DNA from: Flavobacteriaceae bacterium
Lineage (GTDB): Bacteria > Bacteroidota > Bacteroidia > Flavobacteriales > Flavobacteriaceae
Reading direction: 5' to 3'
DNA length: 64,000 bases
NCBI GenBank assembly: GCA_947491985.1
Contig: CANLLR010000003.1
Span: 62,001-126,000 of the forward strand
The position numbers were made by a program, and so were the translations under genes. Under the pieces are notes generated by a model. The model saw only the letters and a program-made list of their open reading frames with translations, did no database searches and had not been told where the DNA came from. Positions 26,748-35,788 of the stretch are shown one piece after another (within the stretch, counting starts at the first letter, position 1; the number at the start of each line of letters is the position of its first letter).

Positions 26748-28099
26748 AGATTGAGGAAAAAAATTACGTTTTTTTAGTGGCTTTGCACATCTTAATTGGT
26801 GTCGCGATCTATTCGAACCTTTTTTTATCTAAAATTTATTCCCTACTGCTGTTTTTAGTTGGACTTTATTTTGTCATCAAAACCAGAAACAAAAATAACG
26901 AAGTTTTGTATGCTTCGGCCTATATTATTGGGAGTGAAGTTTTTCTGAGAATGACCGATGGAAATCCGAATCACGAATTTGCTAAATACTCTGTCATTAT
27001 TTTTTTAGTTATGGGAATGATTTATAGCGGTATATCTAAAAATGCCACTGCTTATTGGTTGTACCTAATTCTATTAATTCCAGGAGTTATTATAGGAGTT
27101 TATGCTTTGGATTATGGTGCCAATATTCGAAAGGCAATTGTATTTAATATTTCTGGACCAGCTTGTTTGGGAATAGCAGCTTTGTATTGTTTTAACAGAA
27201 AAATAGCTATAAGTCAGATAAACAACTTATTGCTGGTTATGGGATTGCCTATTATTTCTTGCGCTACGTATTTGTATCTTTTCACACCAAACATAAAAGC
27301 TGCCCTTGTTACAGGAACAGGTTCAAACGGAGAATTATCAGGTGGTTTCGGTCCCAATCAAGTAGCAACTATTCTTGGTTTAGGGATGTTTATTTTTTTT
27401 ACGAGGCTCATTTTTTCGTCAAAATCCAAAGTCATTTTTATAATCAATTTAGTATTGGCTTTGTACATTAGTTACAGGGGAATGTTGACATTTTCGAGAG
27501 GTGGAATGATTACGGGTTTTGTAATGATTATTGTTTTGTTATTTGTTATTTATATCAATTCAAAAAACACAAGCAAATTAAAATTGAACTATTTAATTGG
27601 TTTTTTGATCATTACTATGATAGCTGTTTGGGTATTTACTTCGTATCAAACAGATGGTTTTATTGATAAGCGATATGCCAATCAAGATGCTCTGGGACGA
27701 ACAAAGTCTGATCGTTTTACTGGTCGTGGTCAAATTGCTGAAGAAGAGGTAGATATGTTTTTAAGTAGTCCTTTTTTTGGTGTAGGTGTTGCCAAAGGAA
27801 CCGAAATTAGAACCCAACGTCGCGGCATGATTGACAATTTTGCATCGCATAATGAAATTACTAGAATGTTGGCAGAGCATGGTTTTTTTGGGATTTTGGC
27901 CTTATTGGTTTTATTTATTACACCGTTGTTTTTGTATTATAACAATAGGCAAAATATATTTTTATTATGTTTTGTTATCTTTTGGCTTCTAACCATCAAT
28001 CACGCTGCCATGCGAACTGCATCACCCTGCTTTATTTACGCATTATCATTACTAAAAGTCCGCTTTGATGAAGAAGAAACTACTTTACATAGGAAATAA
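26744..28099 (+). CDS. O-antigen ligase/polymerase-like membrane protein (Wzy/WaaL superfamily)
   Basis: The start at 26744 (MKIEEKNYVFL) is chosen because it overlaps the upstream stop as ATGA. The roughly 451-residue protein has about 11-12 hydrophobic segments and a large polar loop around residues 290-360, where NFASHNEITRMLAEHGFFGI matches the conserved periplasmic loop (the H-N-x-x-x-x-x-x-E/xHG type) of Wzy_C proteins. Because the locus has an ABC exporter, ligation of the finished chain to lipid A-core is as likely as polymerisation. It overlaps the next gene by 32 bases. Confidence 0.82.
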   Translation: MKIEEKNYVFLVALHILIGVAIYSNLFLSKIYSLLLFLVGLYFVIKTRNKNNEVLYASAYIIGSEVFLRMTDGNPNHEFAKYSVIIFLVMGMIYSGISKNATAYWLYLILLIPGVIIGVYALDYGANIRKAIVFNISGPACLGIAALYCFNRKIAISQINNLLLVMGLPIISCATYLYLFTPNIKAALVTGTGSNGELSGGFGPNQVATILGLGMFIFFTRLIFSSKSKVIFIINLVLALYISYRGMLTFSRGGMITGFVMIIVLLFVIYINSKNTSKLKLNYLIGFLIITMIAVWVFTSYQTDGFIDKRYANQDALGRTKSDRFTGRGQIAEEEVDMFLSSPFFGVGVAKGTEIRTQRRGMIDNFASHNEITRMLAEHGFFGILALLVLFITPLFLYYNNRQNIFLLCFVIFWLLTINHAAMRTASPCFIYALSLLKVRFDEEETTLHRK

Positions 28100-29081
28100 A
28101 CTTTCTAAACACGGAAATACTGCAACCTCAATAGAAACTTTGGGTTCTTTTTTGGAAGAAGAAGGATTTACCATGTATTATGCTTCTTCTAAAAAGAATC
28201 AGTTTTTGCGTATGCTTGCTATGATTATTACCACATGCAAACTAGCTAAAAAAGTAGATTATGTACTCATAGATGTATACAGCACTAAAAATTTCTGGTA
28301 TGCTTTTGTAATCAGTCAACTGTGTCGGATTTTAAATTTAAAATACATAACCAAATTACACGGAGGAAATTTACCGAATCGATTGAAAAGAAATCCATAT
28401 TTGTCTGACTTAATTTTTATAAATGCCTACAAAATTACAGCGCCTTCATCGTATTTATTTGAATGCTTTTCATCAAGGAACTACAACAATTTGCTTTATA
28501 TTCCCAATACCATAAACATTAGTAAATACGATTTTACCGAGCGAAAAGTTACTGCACCTAAACTATTATGGGTGCGCTCATTAGCCAGAATATATAATCC
28601 TATTATGGCAATTAAAGTGTTGAATGAAATTAAGAGAGAATTTCCGAACGCCGAGCTTTGTATGGTGGGTCCAGACAAGGAAAACATAATACAAGAATGT
28701 AAAGATTTTGCCAATCAACATAATGTATCAGTTACTTTTACAGGAAAATTGCATAAAGAAGCTTGGGTTGCTTTATCTAGCGAGTATACAATTTTTATAA
28801 ATACCTCTCGCTATGATAACACTCCAGTAAGTATTATTGAGGCCATGGCCATTGGATTGCCGGTTGTTTCTACGAATGTCGGAGGCATTCCGTACTTATT
28901 AGAAGATAAAGAAAATGCCTTATTGGTAAACAACGATGACGTAATGGGTATGGCAAAAGCGATACAATTGCTTATAAATGATGCAACATTAACCGCTATG
29001 CTTATTAAAAATTCACGAATACTAGTGGAAACATTTGATTGGCAAATCGTGAAGCACCAATGGTTTGATATATTAAAATAG
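28068..29081 (+). CDS. Glycosyltransferase family 4
   Basis: A TTG at 28065 is followed at once by ATG at 28068; ATG is preferred. The 337-residue GT-B protein has KLLYIGNKLSKHGNTATSIETLG, the Asn-rich acceptor loop, then LLWVRSLARIYNPIMAIKVL near 170 and NTSRYDNTPVSIIEAMAIGLPVVSTN near 245-270 with the EX7E motif. It starts 32 bases inside the ligase-like gene, one of the longest overlaps in the operon. Sugar specificity is unknown. Confidence 0.88.
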   Translation: MKKKLLYIGNKLSKHGNTATSIETLGSFLEEEGFTMYYASSKKNQFLRMLAMIITTCKLAKKVDYVLIDVYSTKNFWYAFVISQLCRILNLKYITKLHGGNLPNRLKRNPYLSDLIFINAYKITAPSSYLFECFSSRNYNNLLYIPNTINISKYDFTERKVTAPKLLWVRSLARIYNPIMAIKVLNEIKREFPNAELCMVGPDKENIIQECKDFANQHNVSVTFTGKLHKEAWVALSSEYTIFINTSRYDNTPVSIIEAMAIGLPVVSTNVGGIPYLLEDKENALLVNNDDVMGMAKAIQLLINDATLTAMLIKNSRILVETFDWQIVKHQWFDILK

Positions 29082-29139
29082 ATTCCCAATAGGTTACTTA
29101 AATTTTTAGTAAATTGCAATGCCAATTGTATAACCAAGT

Positions 29140-30528
29140 ATGAACAAAAACAAGAAAATACATTTCGAAATATCCGAGCGGAAACTGCTCCTAAAGGGCT
29201 TCGATGTAATTTTCGTTTTGCTTTCATTGTATCTGATCAGTGCTATTTTTGATTTTAATTACTTCACCTTTTCTACAACCAATTATTACTGGGCAATTGT
29301 ACTTGCAGTGTATATTAATGTCTTCGGTTCAGTTTTTGAAATGTATAATTTGCAAGTAGCAAGTAATCAATTTCAAATCATAAAAAGTATTATTCTATCA
29401 ACGTCGACTATTGTTTTGTTCTATTTGTTGACACCCATTTATACGCCTTTTTTACCTTCTAATAGGATTCAAATTGTAATTTTTTTTATTTCTATTTTGT
29501 TTACCTTATTAGCATGGCGATTGTTCTATGTCAATTTTTTAGCCTCCCATCGTTTCGCCAAAAATGCTATTTTAGTTTGTGATAAAGAACAATTGATAGA
29601 GTTAGTAACCGGATTAGAAAGTGTCGACCCTCATTATAAATTTATAGCTTACGTTAATTCTGATGGAGAAGATAACTTTGCATTTAACTCTATTAAAAGT
29701 ATAAATGTCGAAGATTTAGAAAAGTATGTAAAAACAAATTCTGTATCTGAAATTGTAATTGCCTCTCAAAAGACTGATGGTATTACCGTAACTTTATACA
29801 ATCAGTTAATTTATTTACTAGAAAATGGAGTAATCATCAAAGAATATACGCAACTTTATGAAACGATAACTCAACGAATTCCGGTGCAATATGTTTCTAG
29901 GGATTTTTATCGTTATTTTCCTTTTAGTCGCAACAATCAAAATCAATTGTACGTTTCTTTTACAAGATTTAGTGATATTTTATTTTCTATTGTTGGATTA
30001 GCTGTTGGATTGGCATTTTTGCCTTTAATTGTAATCGGAAATTTAATTGGTAACAAAGGATCTTTGTTTTACTTTCAAAAACGGATAGGTAAAAACGGAA
30101 ATGTATTTCAAATTTATAAATTTCGAACCATGGTAAAAAATGCCGAGGTCAACGGCGCTGTTTTTGCCACTACCAATGATTCGCGTATTACGCCTTTTGG
30201 TAAATTTATGCGAAAAACCCGTTTGGATGAGTTTCCACAATTTATCAATATTTTGAAAGGTGAAATGGCAATTATCGGTCCACGTCCAGAACGTCCTGTT
30301 TTTGTTATCGAAATTGCTCAAGTCATGCCCTTTTATGAAACACGTCATGTAATTAAGCCAGGATTAACAGGATGGGCTCAAGTAAACTATACCTATGGTG
30401 ATTCTATTGCAGATAGTTTAGTAAAATTGCAATACGATTTGTATTACATCAAACACCGAAGTATATTTTTAGACATCAATATTTTAGTAAAAACCTTTAG
30501 TACGGTTTTATTTTACAGAGGGCAGTAA
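29140..30528 (+). CDS. Polyprenyl-phosphate sugar-1-phosphate transferase (WcaJ/WbaP-type initiating enzyme)
   Basis: The 462-residue protein has four N-terminal membrane segments, a nucleotide-binding-like middle (residues about 130-250) and a C-terminal Bac_transf domain with YFQKRIGKNG, FQIYKFRTMVKNAE, TRLDEFPQFINILKGEMAIIGPRPERP and KPGLTGWAQVNY. This is the standard arrangement of initiating phosphoglycosyl transferases, which move a sugar-1-phosphate to undecaprenyl phosphate. It is the last gene of the locus and its 3' end overlaps the convergent DUF4105 gene by 21 bases. Confidence 0.93.
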   Translation: MNKNKKIHFEISERKLLLKGFDVIFVLLSLYLISAIFDFNYFTFSTTNYYWAIVLAVYINVFGSVFEMYNLQVASNQFQIIKSIILSTSTIVLFYLLTPIYTPFLPSNRIQIVIFFISILFTLLAWRLFYVNFLASHRFAKNAILVCDKEQLIELVTGLESVDPHYKFIAYVNSDGEDNFAFNSIKSINVEDLEKYVKTNSVSEIVIASQKTDGITVTLYNQLIYLLENGVIIKEYTQLYETITQRIPVQYVSRDFYRYFPFSRNNQNQLYVSFTRFSDILFSIVGLAVGLAFLPLIVIGNLIGNKGSLFYFQKRIGKNGNVFQIYKFRTMVKNAEVNGAVFATTNDSRITPFGKFMRKTRLDEFPQFINILKGEMAIIGPRPERPVFVIEIAQVMPFYETRHVIKPGLTGWAQVNYTYGDSIADSLVKLQYDLYYIKHRSIFLDINILVKTFSTVLFYRGQ

Positions 30529-31617
30529 TTTTTTACGATACAGTTTCAATAACATGAAGGCATTTGATAAGATAAAAGGGATCATCAAAAACAAGTGTGG
30601 TTTTGTAATCATTATCAGTACATAAACTACTAAAAATACTGAAGATAAAAAGATGATTTTCTTAGTCCAATTCCAATTTAAAAAAGGAAATAATAAGAAA
30701 AGCGGATTAAATAGCAACACATTGTAATTCCACAATACTTCCTTGTGCAACGAATACAAACCCACCAAAGACAAAAACAATCCGAGTAAACCCAATACAA
30801 ATAAATGGGAAATAAAAACCCATCTTTTGTTGGTTAATACCAGTAGCAATAAAACCAAAGCGATACTGTAAATGCTGTTTAAAAAAGAAAATGGTTGTTT
30901 GTCTTCCTTTCCACTTGCGATTTTTTTTGTAGAAAGCACCAATGGTTTCCCATCTATTTTAGCTTGATCTAAACTGTGTAATAATTCAATTGGAAGGAAA
31001 AGTTGTGATGCTTTTTCATCGGTTCGTTTTCCGAAAATAATATTGATTCCCAATTTGTTCCAAAAGTAATTTTCAAAATAAGGATACAAAACGGTACGAT
31101 AAGAAATACTAGTATCGTCAACTTTATAAATGATAGGTTTCCCGATGGTTTCATTGATTTTGTCAACTACCATTGTGGTGCAATTTTTATCAATGAACTT
31201 GTAAGTATAAAATTTATCTTCTGAACTATAAGAGGCGTTCAATCGTTCAAAAAGTAGCTGCTTTTTATCTAAAGTCAAATCTAAAGTTTGCTCAATAACT
31301 TCGCGGCTCTCGTATTGGTATTCGTAGATAAATTCTTCATACGACGTTACATTCATAAAATACTGCAAATCGCCTTTTACAAATTTCAGGTAAAAATTTT
31401 CGGTTCTAAAATCGAAAGCACCATAATTATAAACAACATCCAAAGTAGTATTAGGATCTTTGATTCGAATTGCAGTATGACCAAAAGTAGAATACAATTG
31501 TGACCCTTTTCCGCAAGTAAAAACACTTACAGTTGCATTATCAGAAAGCGGTAAATTTTGAGAAAAACTGATAAAAAAACAACCTAAGAGAAGTATTAAA
31601 AATAGTTTTTTCATCAT
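30508..31617 (-). CDS. DUF4105 (Lnb N-terminal domain) membrane protein
   Basis: The 369-residue protein has a signal peptide or anchor (MMKKLFLILLLGCFFISFSQ), a periplasmic DUF4105 domain with GSQLYSTFGHTAIRI (His47) and FIDKNCTTMVV (Cys146), and about five membrane helices from residue 245 on. The order His then Cys resembles a permuted NlpC/P60 thiol fold. DUF4105 proteins have been linked to lipoprotein N-acylation in Bacteroidota (Lnb), which would suit a genome full of lipoproteins; I hold that as family knowledge, not proven here. It is 5 bases downstream of the PorV-like gene in one operon. Confidence 0.8.
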   Translation of the reverse strand: MMKKLFLILLLGCFFISFSQNLPLSDNATVSVFTCGKGSQLYSTFGHTAIRIKDPNTTLDVVYNYGAFDFRTENFYLKFVKGDLQYFMNVTSYEEFIYEYQYESREVIEQTLDLTLDKKQLLFERLNASYSSEDKFYTYKFIDKNCTTMVVDKINETIGKPIIYKVDDTSISYRTVLYPYFENYFWNKLGINIIFGKRTDEKASQLFLPIELLHSLDQAKIDGKPLVLSTKKIASGKEDKQPFSFLNSIYSIALVLLLLVLTNKRWVFISHLFVLGLLGLFLSLVGLYSLHKEVLWNYNVLLFNPLFLLFPFLNWNWTKKIIFLSSVFLVVYVLIMITKPHLFLMIPFILSNAFMLLKLYRKKLLPSVK

Positions 31618-31622
31618 GGTAA

Positions 31623-32690
31623 TTATCTAAAAATACTCAAATCTACCTTCAACGAAAAAATGTTAGAGTACAAGGCAGCACTTTGATCGCCCAAATCGGT
31701 CAACGCATAATCAACCTGAATACCGCGGTATTTGAAGCCCAAACCAATATTAGGTTGAAATCCTACTTTTTTAGCATTGTCAATTTGCGTTACATTTTGA
31801 AAATTTCCAACGCCAGCTCGTAAAAATACCAAATCGGTATATCCAAATTCAAATCCAATTGCTGGATCTATACTCACAAAATCGGTCGCGATCAAATCGT
31901 TGGTTTTGGCAAATTGCATGTTCAAATTGGCAGCAGCTAAAAGGGTGTAATCGTAGTGAAATTCAAATTTTTTCGACATTCCAAATTGTGCTTTTGGAGC
32001 TGTAATTTCAGTGCTTTCGGGTAATTCTTGATTTTCACCCGGAATCGCGTCTTTAATGGTGTTGTATTGTTCTTCATCAATCGCCCATATATTGTAAGTA
32101 GTAGTAATATCTCTAAGCAGTAAACCATAATGCCAATCGTTGCGTTCAAATTGCAATCCGACATCAAAACCAAATCCCCACGAACTTGCAAAATCACCAA
32201 TGATACGTCGAATTATTTTAGCGTTAACACCGTATTGAAATCCGGGTATTTTTAGTTTTTTAGCATACGATAACGTCAAACCATAATCGGCTGTCGAAAA
32301 CAAGCTAATTCGGTTGTAATCGATGTTTCCTTCGCCGTCAATAAGTTGTGTAGTATTTAAAATGTCGTCGACTCCAAATCGGATTAACGAAATTCCATAC
32401 GCACTGCTATCGTCAATAGGTTTGGCAAATCCAACGTAATCGTATTGCGCAATATTGGCAAAATAGCTGGCATGCATTAAGGCAACCTGACTGTCTTCGA
32501 GTTGCACCAATCCGGCCGGATTCCAATAACCCGAATTGACATCGTTGGTTTTGGCGGTCACGGCGTTCGACATGCCCAAAGCCGCCGCATCAACCCCAAT
32601 GTTCATGAACTCATTAGAATATTTTCTAAAAGCCTGACCAAAGGATAGGGACGTACATAAAAGTAAAAAAAAGCAAATTTTTTTACTCAC
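31623..32690 (-). CDS. PorV/PorQ-family outer-membrane protein (type IX secretion associated)
   Basis: The frame is open from 32780, but translation from GTG at 32690 gives a clean signal peptide, MSKKICFFLLLCTSLSFGQ, followed by AFRKYSNEFMNIGVDAAALGMSNAV. A TAttTTTG box at 32794-32801 also puts the likely transcript start too close to 32780. An ATG at 32738 is an alternative. The mature protein (about 335 residues) has the GxxAxxLGMxNA and SGYWNPAGLVQL motifs of the FadL-like PorV/PorQ family, which shuttle CTD cargo in type IX secretion. It is probably the PorV2-type paralogue, not the porU-linked PorV. Confidence 0.82.
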   Translation of the reverse strand: MSKKICFFLLLCTSLSFGQAFRKYSNEFMNIGVDAAALGMSNAVTAKTNDVNSGYWNPAGLVQLEDSQVALMHASYFANIAQYDYVGFAKPIDDSSAYGISLIRFGVDDILNTTQLIDGEGNIDYNRISLFSTADYGLTLSYAKKLKIPGFQYGVNAKIIRRIIGDFASSWGFGFDVGLQFERNDWHYGLLLRDITTTYNIWAIDEEQYNTIKDAIPGENQELPESTEITAPKAQFGMSKKFEFHYDYTLLAAANLNMQFAKTNDLIATDFVSIDPAIGFEFGYTDLVFLRAGVGNFQNVTQIDNAKKVGFQPNIGLGFKYRGIQVDYALTDLGDQSAALYSNIFSLKVDLSIFR

Positions 32691-32793
32691 AAGTATACTA
32701 TTGACTTTAAGGGTGTTCGTGAACCTCGGGTTACTCATAAATACGCTGTTTAAGGGAAAGTATCGTTCCCTCGATTTCAAAGCAATTTTTTTT

Positions 32794-32801
32794 CAAAAAT
32801 A
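32794..32801 (-). promoter_or_regulatory. Promoter -7 box (TAttTTTG) for the PorV-like/DUF4105 operon
   Basis: The minus strand reads TATTTTTG. With a start site about 5 bases further on, an ATG at 32780 would be almost without leader, which supports one of the downstream starts. Confidence 0.5.
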
Positions 32802-32904
32802 TAATTTTTTATCGGCTTACTCTTCGAATTAACACAATAAATACAATTGTTCAGTATGCGATAAAAATTCTCCTATAAAACGTACTTCTCTTTAACTTAT
32901 TGTA

Positions 32905-32912
32905 TAAATTTG
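32905..32912 (+). promoter_or_regulatory. Promoter -7 box (TAaaTTTG) for pssA
   Basis: TAAATTTG lies 20 bases before the pssA ATG and matches the Bacteroidota consensus. It is divergent from the PorV-like promoter. Confidence 0.5.
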
Positions 32913-32932
32913 TTTTTTGAAAAACATCTTAA

Positions 32933-33649
32933 ATGAACTTAAAAAAGCACATTCCCAACTTTTTAACCTTACTGAATTTACTTTGTGGTTGTATAGCTAT
33001 AGTTTTCATTTCGGATTTTAGATTTGATTTGGCGTTTTATTTTGTTTGTTTGGGAATTTTCTTTGACTTTTTTGATGGTTTTTTGGCGCGAAAATTTGGT
33101 GTTTCGGGTCCATTAGGCGTACAATTGGATTCGTTGGCTGATATGGTGACGAGTGGAGTTGCACCTGGATTTGTAATGGTTTATTTACTTGCTGGAGATT
33201 ATGTTCACGCACCTATTCAAGGGTATTTGCCCTATTTAGGATTTATTATCACTCTTGGCGCATGTTATCGATTAGCCAATTTTAATATAGATACACGTCA
33301 ATCGGATTCTTTTATTGGTTTGCCTACACCGGCGAATGCGTTATTTATTATGAGTTTGCCTTTGGTTGTAGCCGATTATCAAAATGCAAAATTCTTAGCT
33401 ATTGTGATGAACAAGTGGGTTTTAATCGGAATTACTTTGTTAAGTGCGTATGTAATGAATGCTGAAATTCCGCTATTCTCCTTAAAAATTAAGAACTTTA
33501 GTTTTGCCAAATACAAACTGCAAATCGGATTTTTGGCAGCGTCAGTAGTAATGATTGTCACTATGCAATTCCTCGCTATTCCGTTGATAATCATTATGTA
33601 TGTTTTATTATCTGTGCTAAATAATTTTTTTACAAAAAGGAAGTTATAA
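32933..33649 (+). CDS. pssA: CDP-diacylglycerol--serine O-phosphatidyltransferase
   Basis: The 238-residue protein has a complete CDP-alcohol phosphatidyltransferase motif: Asp45, Asp48-Gly49, Ala52-Arg53, Gly62, Asp66 and Asp70, in the usual D(x2)DG(x2)AR(x8)G(x3)D(x3)D spacing. About seven membrane segments follow. It makes phosphatidylserine, the precursor of phosphatidylethanolamine, at the inner membrane. Size is normal for the Bacteroidota enzyme. A GH25 gene follows 39 bases later in the same direction. Confidence 0.93.
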   Translation: MNLKKHIPNFLTLLNLLCGCIAIVFISDFRFDLAFYFVCLGIFFDFFDGFLARKFGVSGPLGVQLDSLADMVTSGVAPGFVMVYLLAGDYVHAPIQGYLPYLGFIITLGACYRLANFNIDTRQSDSFIGLPTPANALFIMSLPLVVADYQNAKFLAIVMNKWVLIGITLLSAYVMNAEIPLFSLKIKNFSFAKYKLQIGFLAASVVMIVTMQFLAIPLIIIMYVLLSVLNNFFTKRKL

Positions 33650-33688
33650 AGATGATATTGTCATTTTTTGACAAGTTTGTAAAAATAT

Positions 33689-34531
33689 ATGGCTAAAACT
33701 ACTGTCAGAAAACCCAACATCCGGAAAAAAGCAATTAAGAAGAAGAAATCTTTTTTTTCTACTAAAAGTGCTATTCTTTTTCTTTTTAGTATCAGTATTT
33801 CTATTGGATTGTACCATTATCGGAACGCTATTTTGTATTATTTTAGTTTCAAATCCGATAAGGTAATTAAAGAAGACAAAGTGGCTCAAGCCCGAATTTA
33901 TCAAATTTTAAAAGCACACGACCACTTAACTTTTGGTTTAGATGTTTCACAATACCAAGGAAAAATTAATTGGGAAGTGATTGATTCGGTCGAGAATAAT
34001 TTCAAACTGCATTATGTTTTAATTCGAGCAACAGCTGGAAATAATAAAGTCGATTCGCAATTTAAAACCAATTGGAAAGCGGCTAAACACCAAAAGCTAC
34101 TTCGTGGAGCTTATCATTATTACCGTCCGAATGAAAATTCGTTAGAACAAGCCGAGAAATTTATTCAAACCGTACAACTTAAAAAAGGCGATTTGCCTCC
34201 AGTTCTTGATATTGAGCAATTGCCCAAAAACCAATCGATGGCCAATTTGAAAAAAGGATTGCAACGATGGTTGGATAAGGTAGAAACGCATTATAAAGTT
34301 AAACCCATTATTTACACTGGTGAGAAATACTATGAGAATTTTTTGAAAGACGAATTCGAAGGCTATACCTTTTGGATTGCCAATTACAATTTTTTTGTCG
34401 AAGAAATCAAAGAGGATTGGTTGTTTTGGCAATTTACAGAGAAAGCTAACATTGAGGGAATTGAAGAGAAAGTAGACTTAAATATTTATAACGGAACGCC
34501 AAAAATGTTAGAGTATTTGACGATAAATTAA
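33689..34531 (+). CDS. GH25 lysozyme (N-acetylmuramidase), membrane-anchored
   Basis: The 280-residue protein starts with a very basic cytoplasmic tail (four Lys/Arg clusters in residues 1-20) and one membrane helix at about 28-41, so it is a type II anchored protein. The GH25 domain begins at FGLDVSQYQGKINW (82-95), with the catalytic DIE at 174-176, LIRATAG, GAYHYYRP and FWIANYN, all GH25 landmarks. It should cleave peptidoglycan muramic acid-GlcNAc bonds in the periplasm. No inhibitor or phage genes are next to it, so a cell-wall maintenance role is likely. Confidence 0.92.
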   Translation: MAKTTVRKPNIRKKAIKKKKSFFSTKSAILFLFSISISIGLYHYRNAILYYFSFKSDKVIKEDKVAQARIYQILKAHDHLTFGLDVSQYQGKINWEVIDSVENNFKLHYVLIRATAGNNKVDSQFKTNWKAAKHQKLLRGAYHYYRPNENSLEQAEKFIQTVQLKKGDLPPVLDIEQLPKNQSMANLKKGLQRWLDKVETHYKVKPIIYTGEKYYENFLKDEFEGYTFWIANYNFFVEEIKEDWLFWQFTEKANIEGIEEKVDLNIYNGTPKMLEYLTIN

Positions 34532-34565
34532 TTTGCTTATCAACTTCAAGAAAATCAATATCTTA

Positions 34566-35306
34566 TTAAAATTCCAATTTCTTTTTACGTAATTCGAAAT
34601 TCTGACCTAAATACACACGGCGTACCATTTCGTCTTCGACCAATTCTTCTGGAATTCCGGCTTTTAAAATGCCTCCTTCAAACATCAAATACGTTTTATC
34701 GGTAATGGCTAACGTTTCTTGCACATTGTGATCGGTAATTAAAATTCCGATGTTTTTATTTTTTAATTGCGCGACAATCCGTTGAATGTCTTCTACGGCA
34801 ACTGGGTCAACTCCCGCAAAAGGTTCGTCTAATAAAATGAATTTAGGATCGGTTGCTAAACAGCGTGCAATTTCGGTTCGACGTCGTTCGCCACCCGACA
34901 ATAAATCGCCACGGTTAGTGCGAATGTGTTCCAAACTAAACTCGGCAATCAAACTTTCCATTTTGGCAATTTGCTCTTCTTTGGTATGATTGGTCAATTG
35001 CAACACACTTAAAATATTATCTTCAATACTTAACTTTCTAAAAACAGAGGCTTCTTGAGCTAAATAACCAATACCGTTTTGAGCTCTTTTGTACATTGGA
35101 AATTCAGTTATATTCAAATCATCCAGATAAATGTTACCCGAATTTGGTTTTACCAAGCCAACAATCATGTAAAATGAAGTGGTTTTACCGGCGCCATTCG
35201 GACCTAAAAGTCCCACAATTTCTCCCTGATTCACTTCAACAGAAATGCCTTTTACCACACTTCTGCCTTTGTAGGTTTTAACTAAATTTTCGGCTCTTAA
35301 CTTCAT
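34566..35306 (-). CDS. lptB: LPS export ABC transporter ATPase LptB
   Basis: The 246-residue ATPase has Walker A GPNGAGKT (35-42), the LptB-type Q-loop region GIGYLAQEASVFRKL (78-92), signature LSGGE (136-140) with the ERRRTEIAR extension, and Walker B FILLDE (156-161). These are specific to LptB, which powers lipopolysaccharide extraction by LptFG. It lies downstream of the kdsD-tatC-CMD run, after a 131-base gap with repeats. Pairing with kdsD (KDO pathway) makes sense as both serve LPS. Confidence 0.95.
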   Translation of the reverse strand: MKLRAENLVKTYKGRSVVKGISVEVNQGEIVGLLGPNGAGKTTSFYMIVGLVKPNSGNIYLDDLNITEFPMYKRAQNGIGYLAQEASVFRKLSIEDNILSVLQLTNHTKEEQIAKMESLIAEFSLEHIRTNRGDLLSGGERRRTEIARCLATDPKFILLDEPFAGVDPVAVEDIQRIVAQLKNKNIGILITDHNVQETLAITDKTYLMFEGGILKAGIPEELVEDEMVRRVYLGQNFELRKKKLEF

Positions 35307-35313
35307 TTCTTAG

Positions 35314-35345
35314 AGTGCCTTAGTGCCTTAGTGCCTAAGTGCCTT
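35314..35345 (+). repeat. 8-bp tandem repeat in the lptB upstream gap
   Basis: AGTGCCT recurs at 35314, 35322, 35330 and 35338, a strict 8-base period (AGTGCCTT/A, four copies). It lies between the CMD gene and lptB, just before the lptB start on the minus strand. Confidence 0.9.
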
Positions 35346-35437
35346 GGTTTTATATTTTGCAAATAAACGAATAAACAAATAACCAAATTACCATTTAACA
35401 ATTTTTTAGTTGCTCTATTCTGCAAACTGATCACTGC

Positions 35438-35788
35438 TTATTGAAGACTTCCTTCCAGCGCTTCCCAAAATTCATACGCTCTGCGCAAATGAGGAATAAC
35501 GATAGTGCCACCAACCAAAGTTGCAATTCCCATGGCTTCCATCATTTCTTCTTTGCTAATACCTTCTTTGTAGCTGGTTTCTAGGTGGTATTTGATACAA
35601 TCGTCACAACGTAAAACGGTTGAAGCTACTAAGCCTAATAGCTCTTTGGTTTTTACATCGAGAGCGCCTTCCGCGTAAGCGTTGGTGTCTAAATTAAAAA
35701 TACGTTTGACTATTTTGTTGTTGTCGGCTAATAATTTTTCGTTCATTTTCGAACGATAGTCGTTAAATTCTTGTACTATATTACTCAT
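35438..35788 (-). CDS. Carboxymuconolactone decarboxylase-family protein (AhpD-like)
   Basis: The 116-residue protein has the CMD/AhpD active site C61-x2-C64-x3-H68 (CDDCIKYH), followed by GISKEEMMEAMGIATLVGG. Proteins of this size with a redox CxxC are usually alkylhydroperoxidase-like thiol oxidoreductases rather than true decarboxylases. It overlaps the tatC 3' end by 8 bases, so the two are co-expressed. The physiological substrate is unknown. Confidence 0.88.
   Translation of the reverse strand: MSNIVQEFNDYRSKMNEKLLADNNKIVKRIFNLDTNAYAEGALDVKTKELLGLVASTVLRCDDCIKYHLETSYKEGISKEEMMEAMGIATLVGGTIVIPHLRRAYEFWEALEGSLQ

Noticed and set aside
33689..34531. GH25 lysozyme as a phage endolysin
   Set aside because: It has an N-terminal membrane anchor and lies between pssA and lptB with no phage genes, so a cell-wall role is more likely.
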